Positions 51,860-63,357 of a stretch of 64,000 nt of DNA are shown here, in pieces. Both the position numbers and the translations under genes were made by a program. Origin of the DNA: Bretschneidera sinensis (lineage: Eukaryota > Streptophyta > Magnoliopsida > Brassicales > Akaniaceae); NCBI GenBank assembly GCA_023935145.1, contig CM043699.1, forward strand, positions 124,261,036 to 124,325,035, given 5' to 3'. The notes below the pieces were generated by a model, which made no database searches, was not told the origin of the DNA, and worked only from the letters and a program-made list of their open reading frames with translations. Within the stretch, counting starts at the first letter, position 1. The number at the start of each line of letters is the position of its first letter.

Positions 51860-54800
51860 AGTAGCTGTATTAATGCTTCCCCTTTTGAAAAACACCCTGT
51901 CCTTAAGGTAAAATTGGGGAAAGCTTTTGTGGAAGTCTAAAGCTAGTTCATAAGTTGCTTCTTTTATTGGCAGTCATTCCCACTATATCAACCATTGCAA
52001 CATCCACTTGCTTTTTTTTTTCTTTCAGATGTGCCTCTCTTCTATTATGGTTAGAGGTTGGTAGACTGGGTGACCATCTTTAATTATAAGTAATAGATAT
52101 GGGGATTATCCTATCTTAGGTCCCTTGTACTATTTCAATAGGGAGATATGGAAAACTGGATGTATATTGGCACTTTCTAGCTGCTTGAGTTTATAGGAAA
52201 GTTTTCCAATCTTTTTTATGATGGGAAAAGGCCTAAAGAACTTTTTCCCTAGTTTATTTTAGTGTCATTGAGCTATAATTGTTTACATATAAGGTTGAAG
52301 TTTAACCAGTACCAAATAAGAAACCTGAAAGGAGTGATTATTTCTATATTTGTCAGCTACCATCTTCATTTATAGTTAAGCCATCTAGAGGTGTAGCTTG
52401 GCTTGGTGTAGAATTTTAGTTCTGTCTCCCAAATCTTGATCTAAGCTTGCTATGGAAGTGTCACCTCTTGAGTATGTCATAATTTTATGTGGTTTTCTTC
52501 CAAAAACTACCTCAAAATGAGATAAACCAATTGAAGAATGAAAAACAGTATTGTAGTGAAATTTTGCCCAGCATAGAAACTTAGGCCTTTTGTTTGGAGT
52601 GTCACTTACAAAGCATCTTAACTATTTCTATAATGCTTTATTAACCACCTCTATTTTCCCGTCAGTTTGATGATAATAGGCACTGCTCTTTTTAAGCATA
52701 GTTCCTTGAAGCTTGAACAATTCAGTCCAGAAATAACTCATAAAGACTGAGTCTTTATCTAAGACAATTGTCTTAGGAAAACCATGCAATTTGTAAACTA
52801 TATGGACTAAAAGATTTGCCACCTTTGCAGTTGTGTAATACTTTGGTAGACACTCAAAATGAGCAAACTTGGATAGTCTGTCTACTACAACTAGTATGAC
52901 TGTAAAGGTTTGTGCAGGAAGGAGATGAAATCAATTGCAATGTATTCCTATGTTTGCTTAGGGATGGGCAGAGGTCGTAGTAAGCTATAGGGAGTATGGT
53001 TGATAGGCTTTGCTTGTTGGTACACTAAGCATTAAGTGAAAAATTTGACTACTTCTTTCCTCATGTTCTTCTAATAAAAACTAGAGGAAAACCTATCAAA
53101 TGTGTTTTGGATTCCAGCATGGCCTCCTATAGGTGTTAAGTGAAATTCTTGAAGTAGTCTTGTCTTTCGTGATGATTGAGGACTGATATACAATCTACTT
53201 TTCTAGTATATTAGTCCATTTCTAACTATCAATTTAGAGTATTGAGTAGGATTTTGGCTAATGGTAGTATTTAAGTGCACTAACTCTGGAAGTTGACAAT
53301 TTTCTTCTTTTAAAGTATCCAGGAATTCAAAGGGAAGAAGGGATAGATAAGATACATACTCTTTATCCTTTGGATGCATTCTTTACAAGCCATCAACAAC
53401 GACATTGTCCTTACCAAGCTTTTATATAATTCAAAATTTAAAGCCAAAGAGTTTCCTTAGAAAGACTTATTGTTTAGGTATCTAAATGGGTTTCTCCAGT
53501 AATACCCTCAAACTCTTTTGGTCTGTGTGGATGAAGAATTAAGATCCTATGAAGTATTGTCTCTATTGTTGTACATGGCTAGTAGTTCTCTAATCTGTGT
53601 TGAGGCTAGTTGTAAAGAAAAAGACAACTTCTTGCTGAAAAATAAAATGGGATAGCCTTGTTGGATGAGAACTACTCTAATGCCATAGCCAAAGGCATCA
53701 ATTTCTAACACAAATGGTTGAGTGAAGTTAGGTAATGCCAGTACTGGAGTACAATCTTCAATTTGTTGAATGCCTTAGCTGCACACTCCATCCATTGGAA
53801 GCTATCCTTCTTAAAAAGGTTAGTTAGTGGGGCAACAATTGACTCAGTTATTTCACATTGATAAATTTCCTATAGTATCCAGTAAGGCCTAGGAAGCCTC
53901 TTAGTTATTTCACATTGGTTGGTGTAAGTCATTCCAATATTGCTTTTATCTTCTCTAGATCCAGTGCCATTCATTCTATAGAAATGATGTGCCCTAGGTA
54001 GTCAATTAAACTTGTTCCAAAACTACACTTTGATGGCTTAACAAGCATGGATGCTTCTTGTAAGCAAAGCAACACGAGTTTTAAATCTCAAGGTGAGCTT
54101 TCATAGACTTGATGTACACCATGATGTCATCAAAGAAGACTATGACAAACTTTTTAAGGTAGTCTTCAAAGATCTAGTTCATGGCAGTTTGGAAAGTGGA
54201 GGGAGCATTTGTCAATCCAAATGATATGACTAGGAACTCATGGTGGCCATGGTGAGTCTTGAAGGTAGTTTTCTCAATGTCTTCTAGGTGCACCTTGATT
54301 TGATGATATCGAGCTTTTAAATCTAGCTTTGAAAAGATCTTTACACCATGTAATTCATTAATCAATTCATCCACAGTTGGTATGGGAAAACTGTCCTTGA
54401 TTTTGACTGCATTTAGTCTTCTATAATCCACATAAAACCTCTAAGTTCCATCTTTATTTTTGCCCAGCAATACTAGAGAACTATAAAGGCTTGTGCTGTG
54501 TTGAATGAGTCCTACTTGCAGCATGTCTTTCACCAATCTTTCAGTTTCTGTCATTTGGAAATAAGGATACCTTTATAGTTTGATGATGACAAGAGGAACA
54601 TTTGGTAACAATTGGATCTTATGATCCACTATTCTTATAGGAGGCAAGCCTTTAAGTTCATCAAAGAAATCCCTCTAATAAGCTTTGAATTTTGGGATCA
54701 TTTGGATCTTTGAAACTTATATATCCATGTACTTGCTGTTCAGGGTTAGAGATGGACATTAACATGGAATATGTACATATAAAATTATCAAGAGTCATAT

Positions 54801-55051
54801 TTCTCAGTTTGCTATAGCCCACCATCTCATAATCTAGTCTTTGTCTTCCTTACAACAAGACTAGTTTGCCCTCCCATAAGAATTTAATTGTTAGAACCCT
54901 ATAATAAATGGTGATAAGATCTAGATTTTGTAACCATTGTACCCCTAACATAGTCTCAGTTCCTTGGACCAGAATGAAAAAGAAGTCAATACTAAATTTA
55001 TGATCTTGCAACCAAATTTCTACAACATAACACATCCCAATACAAGACAAG
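51860..55051 (-). pseudogene. Element H protease end, RT, RNase H, integrase, chromodomain remnant
   Basis: Minus strand, N to C: protease flank SCIGMCYVVEIW and GTETMLGVQWLQNLD (54850-55050); [45 protein letters not shown] (54174-54431), then the catalytic region near 54120-54145 (IVFFDDIM, both Asp kept); RNase H about 53560-53750; integrase with DKDSVFMSYFWTELFKLQGT and SAYYHQTDGKIEVVNKAL (52628-52822), which keeps the second Asp and the Glu-region motif; a chromodomain-like WLPIKEATYE and FPQFYLKDRVFF near 51890-51990. Numerous stops and frameshifts. Inactive. Confidence 0.8.
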
Positions 55052-55060
55052 TATTCACCA

Positions 55061-57289
55061 TTTTTTTTATCTGTAAATAAAACTTGTATTAATCAAAATG
55101 TACAAAAAATTCACTGGGCATACCAAGGGGATATACAATAAGCATATACAAAAGCAAAAGATAAGCTTACAAAGAAGCCTAATCAACCAAGCTTACAAGA
55201 GAAGCCTAATCTGTGGGCAAAAAGCATACACAATTCTATAAACTACAATTTGGATCTTCTTGACTAGGTTGCTAGGATGAATTGTGGTTTGATCAAATAG
55301 TTTGGCATTTCTAGCCATCCATATATTGTACACTATGCATGCTAGGGCTATCCTTTGGGCTATAGCAGGGGGGCTAGAACCCCTTATCTTTCTGATCCAC
55401 TTGATGGCACTTTCAATTGTTGCCATTTGTCATCTGTAACCAAGCCAAACTTTGATTGTGTCCCAGGTTTCCTTGCTGATCCTACAAGAGAAGAAGAGGT
55501 GCTCCCTAGTCTCCTCATGCTCTTGACATAGAAGGCATAGTTTATCTTCTCCATCCAGCTGTAGTCTATCCTTTGTGAGAATTCTGTTCTTTATAGCCAG
55601 CCAAAGAATAAAGGAGTGCTTAGGGGGGTAGTGGCTATTCCACACCAAGGAAGCCCAACTGACCATATTTCCTTTCAGCTTGATAGAGTTGTACACTTTC
55701 TTAATGCACAGATCTTCCTGGTCCTTCCATTCCATTAGTCTTTCCCTGGCTTGCTGAGTAGAAGATGACTGGCCAGTCAAGTCATTTCTAATTTCTAGAA
55801 TTTTCTTCCAAAGGGGGGAGTCATTCTTTCTTGCCATGGTCTCCCATATTGATCTGTTCAGTAAGTACTAATACTGAACCCACTGGATCCATAGGGAGTC
55901 TTTCTTCATGTGAATGTTCCAAATGACCCTTGTTAAGATGGCCTTGTTCCATATTTTCAAATCAACCAGGCCTAACCCACCTTCAGCTTTAGGTTTGCAT
56001 AAATCTGCCCAGGTTACAAGAGCCTTCCTCATACCACTGCTCCTGCCATCCCATAGAAATTTTCTACACATCCTAATTATTTTCTCTAGTGTGTTGCCAG
56101 GGATAGGAAAAATAGCAAGCTAGAAACACTCCACCCTTTGAAGCAATGATTTGATCAGTTTTGTTCTTCCAGCATAAGACAAAGAAGAACCAGCCCAGAC
56201 ATTTATGTAGCCAGATATTTTATCCATGAGGGGGAAATAGTGGTTAACATTTAGTCTTGCTGAAGCCAGAGGAACAACCAAGTATTTGAAGGGGAGACAA
56301 CCATCCTCCATTCCAGTAGCTATTCTGATTTCCATTAACTCAACAGTCTGGACTCCAGCATGGAACACATTTGATTTGGACAAGCTTGCTTGCAGCCCAG
56401 AGCACTTACTGAACTGATTGACACATTCCATTAGCTGCCCCACAGACCTAGTATCCCCTCTAAAAAAGAGAATGAGGTCATCAGCAAAAGCCAAGTGGGT
56501 GATCTTGAGTTTGTCACACTTAGGGTGATATCTAAACCCATCATCTTCATTCAATCTCCCCAGGAGTCTGGATAAGTACTTCATAGCCATAACAAATAGA
56601 TATGGGGAGAGGGGGTCACCTTGTCTGAGGCCCCTTTTGCCAACAAAGAAACCATGCAGACTCCTATTGATGGAAAGAAAATAGGCTGTTGATGAAACAT
56701 ATTCTATGATCCATCTTCTGAATTTATCAGGAAACCCAAGGCCAGCAATTAGGCTATTCAGAAAACCCCACTCTATTGTGTCACAGACTTTTCTTATATC
56801 AATCTTGATCATACACCTTGGAGAGATTCTTTTCCTGTAGTATTTCCTGAGGAGCTCCTAGACCAGATAGATGTTTTCAGCCATGCTTCTAGATTTAATG
56901 AAAGCAGCCTGGGCTGGATTGATAATGCAGTCTAGGCAGGGGGCTAATCTAGAGGCAAGAATCTTAGAGATGATCTTATATATCACATTACAACAGGCAA
57001 TAGGTCTGAAGTCCTCCACTCTAGAAGCTTGTTTACATTCAGGGATTAAAGCTAAGGAGGTATGGTTTAACTGTTTTAGTAACCTCCCATTCTGGAAGAA
57101 TTCCTGCACAGGCCCAATGATGTCTTGGTTAATTACATCCCATGCTTTCTTAAAAAAATCTGGAAGAATAGCCATTTGGACCTGGGGACTTATCCTCTCC
57201 TATACTCCAAAGGACTTCTTTTATCTCTCCCTCAGTGACATCCTTGATCAACAGATCAGCTTAGCACTCTTGGATTAAAGGGCTTCCTT
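55061..57289 (-). mobile_element. 5'-truncated L1-type LINE
   Basis: Minus strand; the 3' end has a short A tail (T run 55061-55068 on the plus strand). Duplication TATTCACCATTT (55052-55063 and 57290-57301, the last bases overlapping the T run) marks target-primed insertion into element H's protease. The 5' end starts inside ORF2, upstream of RT, so ORF1 and the endonuclease are missing. It interrupts H between VQVRNGE and LSCIGMC. Confidence 0.9.
55193..57280 (-). pseudogene. LINE ORF2 remnant: RT and C-terminal zinc domain
   Basis: One unbroken frame carries the whole remnant, with in-frame stops near 56859, 56121, 55869 and 55431 and no frameshift. Landmarks: DVTEGEIKEVLW..SPGPNG, NHTSLALIPE, FRPIACCNVIYKII (56858-57280); IDIRKVCDTIEW, GLRQGDPLSPYLF, AFADDLILFF with both catalytic Asp (56120-56812); KFLWDG and PKAEGGLGLVDL (55868-56071); and the zf-RVT domain HSFILWLAIKNR..CLLCQEH..EHLFFSC (55430-55837). 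A plant L1-type RT that would nick and copy at the target; inactive through stops and truncation. Confidence 0.9.
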
Positions 57290-57301
57290 TATTCACCATT
57301 T

Positions 57302-58560
57302 CTTACTTGTACTTTGAAGTGTTGTGATGGTGTAATATTCAAGCCCAAGAAGTATCCAATTCTTTCTTGGATGAAATTTTGTGTACTATCCCCATCTATT
57401 AGGACTTGTATGGTGTGGCCTCTAATTTCTCCTTCTAATCTTAAAGTTGAGGAGATGCATGCTCAATCAAAGCATGAAAACTTATAGCAATATTAGAGTC
57501 AATTATTGGACAATAGGGTTCTTAGTTGTTGTAGTCCTCTGGAATAATGTCCTCTTCTGGTTCTAATCTTTCAAACCAAAAGAGTGTGCCCTTATTCTTG
57601 CACTTGTGTCTTGGACTAAACTTCTCATCACAGTTGAAACAAAGTCCTTTCTCCATTTTTAGTTGTTGTTCTTGGGGTGTAAGTCTCTTGGCAGCTGTGC
57701 TTAGTGCTGGCAGTGTTGGAAAGGGCTACAACACTAGTTTAGGACCCAAGATAAATGAATTTAGAGTTGGTTTAGGACCCAAACTTCTTATGGAGAATTA
57801 CCTCTCTCTGCCACTTCTGCTTCCACCAATCTTGTTATGCTAATGGCCTCATGTAAATTGAGTGGTCTCATGTAAACTGAGTGGTCTTTGTAACAAGAAT
57901 TCGCTTTTTATGGAAGGTTTAAGCCCCAAAATGAAGCAACATTTCAAGAACTACTCAATGAGGCTAGGAACCTTGTAAGATAGTGCTTTAAACTTGTCTT
58001 GATAGACTTGTAAAAATGTGTGTTGCATGAGTTTAGTCAAGTTTCCCTGGGAATTATCAAAGAGCAAAGGACCAAATCTTTCTTGCGAAGATTGAACAAA
58101 CTCTTTCTAGCCCCTCAATTGATTACTTTGATACATCCATTGGTACCAACTTAATTTTAGACTAGATGGAATAAAATAATTGTGAGATTCTAAAATTCTA
58201 GGATTTGATGGTACAAAAAGTATTGCTCTACGTTGAACAACCAATCAAAAAGATCACCAGAACTGAATCTTAGAAAGTCCAGTTTCATCTGTTCGAAAGG
58301 TATTGCATTATAGGTTGGACATAATGCTTATTCTTAATTTTCATAAGAGTACTGTGCAGAAGAGTCAAGTCTATTAACATTGACCTTTAATTCTTATATT
58401 TTGAAAATTATTTTCTTGATGTCTTGTTATGATTGTTGCATTAGATGTAGAGCAACCAATAATTCTTCCCTTGTTTTGGCTTGAAGCTGCAAAAATTTAT
58501 CCCATGTGACTTCTTAATTCTTTGATCTTGTTCCTTCTACCATTGTGGTTATTTGTGGTT
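57302..58560 (-). pseudogene. Element H gag, zinc knuckle and protease start
   Basis: Minus strand. Gag begins near 58545 (TMVEGTRSKN..) and includes KLDFLRFSSGDLFDWLF (about 58220-58290; the family has K-L-x-F-P-x-F-x-G..W). The zinc knuckle KGLCFNCDEKFSPRHKCKN (about 57590-57655) has all four ligands. Protease approaches its end at ..KVQVRNGE before the LINE at 57301. Stops occur throughout the gag part. Confidence 0.75.
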
Positions 58561-58603
58561 GAATTTCTAGAATTTTTGTGAAAGAATGGAAATGTGGTAA
58601 GGT

Positions 58604-59465
58604 TTTTGGGATTTGTCAAAGAATTAAACGGATGAAAAGTTCAGTATTAGGTCCAGGTTGTGCGCCGCGACCTCCAGCAAGTGGAGGAAGTCCTCCTTCA
58701 AGTGCGCACCATGGCATGGACCAGCTGCACCGTGACCTCCAGCAAGGCAGCAAGTTTCCCCTCTTCTGAGCCTCAACACACCCTGTTCTAAGCCTCAGCA
58801 CGAAGCACACCTGACACCAATTTTTTCAGCACTTTGAGATGGTGTGTGGGACTTGGTTAAAATGCACAAGATTACTTAGATTCTTAGAGAGCCATGAGTC
58901 TTTAGTTCTTGAGATATAAGGGTTAAGATTGATCTCAAAGATTGGATGAGGTAGTCATTGCTCTATATAAAGGGTCTTCTAACAACAAGTGAAGACATCA
59001 TCATCTTATTAAGAGAAAATGACATGTGAATGTGTGTGAAATAGAACACATGGTGTGTGAGAGTGCAAAGACACCTTAAACGTAAGAGAGACTCATTCAA
59101 GAGAGGCTGGTTGTTTAGAGAGAGAGAGTGGTATAGATTGGGGATTCAAGGGCTTTGTAATTAGAATTTTCTTGGGGAAAATTTCAAGGAAACACTTAGT
59201 CCTTATCACTTTCTTTTTCTCTTCTTTCATTCTTCAAGAACAAGAGCGTTCTTGAAGAGGTGTTATTGTAATTGTAAGAACTCACTGATTTAGTGCTGAG
59301 AGCTCGAAGGAGCTCACAGGGACGTAGCACATTGCCGAACCTCGATAACAATTGCTTGTGTTCTTTCTTTGATTGGTCTGATTGCTGTTTATTACAAGTC
59401 ATTCTAGACTTGGGTGTTTGGAAAGATCACAACCTGGGATTCCGCAAGAAGGTGATTTTCCAACA
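58604..59465 (+). repeat. Element G 5' LTR (862 bp)
   Basis: Starts TTTTGGGATTTGTC (decayed TGTTGGG) and ends TTTTCCAACA. GC-rich segment near 58650-58760 with GCGACCTCCAGCAAG twice. TATATAAAG at 58964-58972. Matches 63358 onward. Short ORFs here are not coding. Confidence 0.9.
58964..58972 (+). promoter_or_regulatory. TATA box of element G 5' LTR
   Basis: TATATAAAG followed by GGTCTTC; the same box in the 3' LTR is 63718-63726. Confidence 0.65.
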
Positions 59466-59466
59466 G

Positions 59467-59478
59467 TGGTATCAGAGC
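59467..59478 (+). other. Primer binding site of element G (tRNA-iMet type)
   Basis: TGGTATCAGAGC, exact, one base after the LTR end. Confidence 0.92.
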
Positions 59479-59701
59479 TATAACAGCGAGTATCAAAATT
59501 GAATAGGGGGTATCAGGGCAAGACTCCAAGAATTAAAGAAAACTTCTTGGGTGATTCAAGAACGGAGTAGAGATCAAGATCTGATTGTCTTCTTGAGGTT
59601 CAAGAACGGTATTGAGATCAAGCTTTGATCGTGTTCTTGAGATTTAGAAGTTCGGAAAGCAATTGTGGGTGTTGCATAAATCTGAGATTTTTTTCCACAA
59701 G

Positions 59702-62700
59702 ATGGGTTCAAACTTCATTGTTGAGAAGTTTGATGGAAAGGGAGACTTTGCTCTTTGGAAGTGGAAAATCAAGGCGGTTCTTATGCAACAAAAGGTGGAC
59801 TTCGTGATTGGAGAAGAAGATGCTTTTCCAGCAAGTATCACGGAGGTCCAGTGAAATGAGATGAAAAAGATGGCGTACAACACCATATTTCTGCACATAT
59901 CGGATAGTGTGACAAGGGAGTGCCGAGACTCGGAAGATCCAGCTGCCATTTGGAAGAAACTAGATGAGTTATTTCTTACCAAAACACTCCCTAATAAGAT
60001 TTATCTTTTGAAACGAATCTTTGTTTTTAAAATGGATCCGAATAAAGAGTTGCAAGATAATCTTGATGTGTTTAATAAACTAGTTCAGAATTTATTTAGT
60101 TGTAGTATAAAATTCTCGGATGAACAATTGGTTGTTATTTTGTTGAATTCTCTTCCTGATTGTTTTGAATGCTTGATTAATGCTATTGAATATTGAAGAG
60201 ATACACTAACCAAGGAAATTGTGATCAATGCTATAAGGGCTCATGATTTCAAAGCCAAGATGAGGGAAGCATCAAATGGGGAAGGATTGTTCGTTAGAGG
60301 AAGGCCAGCAACTCGATATAGTAGCAGCACACATGGCTACTACCGGGACAAACCACAAGGTAGAGGACAAAGCCATGGGAGAGCACACTCTAAACCAAGA
60401 TTTGGAGAAGAAATGCTACTACTGTCATAAGGAGGGTCATTTCAAGAAAGATTACAGGAAGATGATAAGGGATGAGGGAGGAAGCCATACCAATGATGGA
60501 GAGGCTTTAGTTTCCAAGGGAGAACAGCAAGATGATGATGTTCTTGTTGTGTGCTCAAATGTGAGCAAAGGGCAAGAAGATAGCGAGAGATGGATTTTGG
60601 ATTCCGGGTGCACTTATCATATGTGTCCTCACCGTGATTGGTTCAAGAATTTCAGGGAAACCAATGGAGGAAAGGTTTTCCTGGGGAATGATACTTTTTG
60701 CAATGTGAGAGGCACGGGAGAGATCCAATTGAGGATGTTTGATGGAGTTACTAGGCTGCTGAGGATTGTGAGATATCTTCCAGAGTTGAGAAGAAATTTG
60801 ATCTCATTGGGGCAGCTAAATTCCATAGGGTACATATACAAAGCAGAGGGAGGAAAGATAAAGGTAACCAAGGGATCTTTGATAGTGATCAAAGCAATAA
60901 TGAAAGATGGTCTCTATGAGTTGATCGGAGACACAGACATCAAGGATCAAGCAGCAAGCTTGATGGCTGAGATGGATAAAGCGGTTCTTTGGCATAATTG
61001 CTTGAGATACATGAGCGAAAAGGGTCTGCAAGTTCTCAGTAAGGACGGTCTACTTAATGGTGACAAAGTAGAGAAACTTGATTTCTGCGAATGTTGTGTT
61101 CTTAGGAAACAATATCGGGTCAGCTTTAACACTGGAGTGCATAAGTCTAAGGGCAATCTTGACTACATTCATGTCGATCTTTAGGGGCCAGCAAGAACAC
61201 CAACACAGGGAGGTAATCTTTACTTTCTGTCTTTAATTGATGATTATTTTAGAAAGGTTTGGGTTTATTTGCTTAAAAATAAATCAGATGCTTTGAATAA
61301 ATTTGTGGTGTGGAAAAGGCTGGAAGAAACTCAAACGGGCAGGGTAGTTAAGGTGTTAAGAATCAATAATGGCTTAGAATTTTTTAACAAGGAACTTGAT
61401 CAATTCTGTAAGTTAAATGGGATTCTAAGACATAGAACGGTTGTGAAAACCCCTCAGCAAAATGGAGTTGTTGAAAGGATAAATAAGACCCTTATGGAAA
61501 AGGTTAGGTGCATGATTATAGGATTCGGATTACTCAAATGTTTTTGGGGGGAAGTGGTGTCTACTACTGCGTATTTGGTTAATAGATCACCCTCTAGGGC
61601 TGTGGACCTTAAGACTGTAGAGGAGATGTGGAGGGGTAAACCCCCTGAGTTGAACAACCTTAGGACTTTTGGATGTGCTGTGTTTGCACATTAAAAGGAT
61701 GATAAACTTAGCCCAAGGTCTAGAAAATGTGTATTTCTAGGATATGGGGTAGGGGTTAAGGGGTATAGATTGTGGTCCTTAGAGAAAAAAAGATTTAAAC
61801 TCATAATAAATAGGGATGTCATTTTTTAATGAGCATTTATTTCCCTATTTGGAGAAAACTAACCCTGCAGGGGATAGTGAGCAAACCCGTTCGGTATTTA
61901 TGGAGCATAGCATCAAGGAAAATTCAGTTCAGGTAGAGCAAGGAAGGCAAGAGGGTTCGGACCAGGTAGAGCCCATTAATGCAGGCCAAGCTCAGGACAC
62001 TTATAAGGAGGCTGAACTAGAAGGGGATGATGTAGCAAGTCAGAATAACTATCAGCTCACAAGGGACCGGGAAAGAAGGCTGGTCAAACCACCTTCGAGA
62101 TATGGTTTTATGGCTGTGAATGCAGCAGCTCCTTGGATAGAATGAGGGATAAGTGAACTAGAAACTTATATTGATGCCATGGGATGTAAGGATACATCAA
62201 GATGGAAGCTAGCTATGGAGGAGAAAATGCTTTCTTTGAGGAAGAATAGCTTTTGGGAATTGGTGTACATTCTAGGAAAACAGAGAGTTGTGGATTGTAA
62301 GTGGACTTACAAGATCAAAGAAGGGAATCCTCTAGAGGATGAAGTTCGATATAAAGCTAGGCTAGTGGCGAAGGGGTTCATGCAAAGAGAAGGCATAGAT
62401 TTCATAGAAACTTTCTCACCTGGACACAAGGTGGAGGAAATGGTGATTATCCTCATCTATGTCGATAATATGCTGTTGGTTGGGAACAATAGGGAGAGGA
62501 TAGAAAGGTTGAAGTCTCAACTCAGTTCGGAGTTTGAGAGTAAGAATCTTAGCCTTGCATAAAAGATCTTTGGGAGGAAAATAATCCGAGAAAGGGAGAG
62601 AAACGGGTTGAAGGTTTCTCAGTCTTCCTATATAGAAAAGATGTTGTGTAAGTTTTCTATGGAAGATGGTAAACCAGTGAATATTCCCCTTGCTGGTCAT

Positions 62701-63276
62701 TTTAAGTTCTCCAGCGAACAATATCCTGGAATGGATAAGGAGAAGAAGAAAATGGAAAAGGTCCCTTACTCTAGTGCGGTTGGATCAGTCATGTTCATGA
62801 TGGTAAGCACTATACCTGACATTTCTCAAGCAATTAGTGTTCTCAGCAGATTTGTAAGTAATCCCGAAAAGGATCTTTGGCTTGGGATGAAGTGGTTGCT
62901 GAGGTACTTGAAGGCTTAGTTGCAGCTAGTGGTAGCACTCTCAACAACCAAAGCAGAGTACATAGCGACAACGGAAGCCATAAAGGAGGCTATGTGGTGC
63001 AAAGGGTTATTGGAGGAGTTGAAGGTCCTAAAAGAGTAGGTGGTGGTGTATTCGGATAGCCAAAGTGTGTTGCACTTGTGTAGGAACCCGATGTTCCATG
63101 AGAGGACTAAGTATATGGATGTTCGGTATCATTTCATTCGGGAAAATGTTGTGGAAGGATGCATTCATATGGACAAAGTCGCAACGGAAGAAAATCCGGT
63201 AGATTTAGGTACTAAAGTTCTACCTCTAAGAAAGTTCAATTATTGCCTTGGACTTCTTAGGATTGGAGTCGGTTGA
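59702..63276 (+). pseudogene. Element G gag-pol polyprotein, broken, RT centre deleted
   Basis: Starts at ATG 59702 (MGSNFIVEKFDGKGDFALW). Stops at 59852 and 60194, a frameshift near 60411, stops at 61182 and 61692, a frameshift near 61826, then stops at 62143, 62560, 62917 and about 63038. Domains: gag; zinc knuckle CYYCHKEGHFKKDY (last Cys is Tyr); protease WILDSGCTYHMC, intact triad; pre-integrase LWHNCLRYMS..CECC; integrase DYIHVDL, then RINNGLEFF (catalytic Asp is Asn) and [35 protein letters not shown], then ETFSPGHKV joined directly to [19 protein letters not shown]; RNase H VVALSTTKAEYIATTEAIKEA and VVYSDSQSVLHL. More complete than element F. Confidence 0.9.
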
Positions 63277-63345
63277 TATGGTGACTCAGGTTGATTTTGG
63301 ATCCTGAGTTCTCTGCACAATGGGTTCGGGTTTAATTGCTTAGAT

Positions 63346-63357
63346 AAAGATAGAGAT
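63346..63357 (+). other. Polypurine tract of element G
   Basis: AAAGATAGAGAT-type run directly before the 3' LTR start TGTTGGGATTTG. Confidence 0.8.

Larger units (their letters stand above)
51420..58603 (-). mobile_element. Element H: chromodomain-type Ty3/gypsy element, split by a LINE
   Basis: Minus-strand order from the right: gag (about 57730-58560), zinc knuckle and protease (57302-57700), LINE insertion, protease continuation, RT, RNase H, integrase and chromodomain-like tail down to about 51860, then a possible short LTR near 51420-51670. The lineage is the same as element A but the orientation is opposite. The 5' LTR was not recognised; copia G abuts the gag start. Left boundary is approximate. 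Confidence 0.75.
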
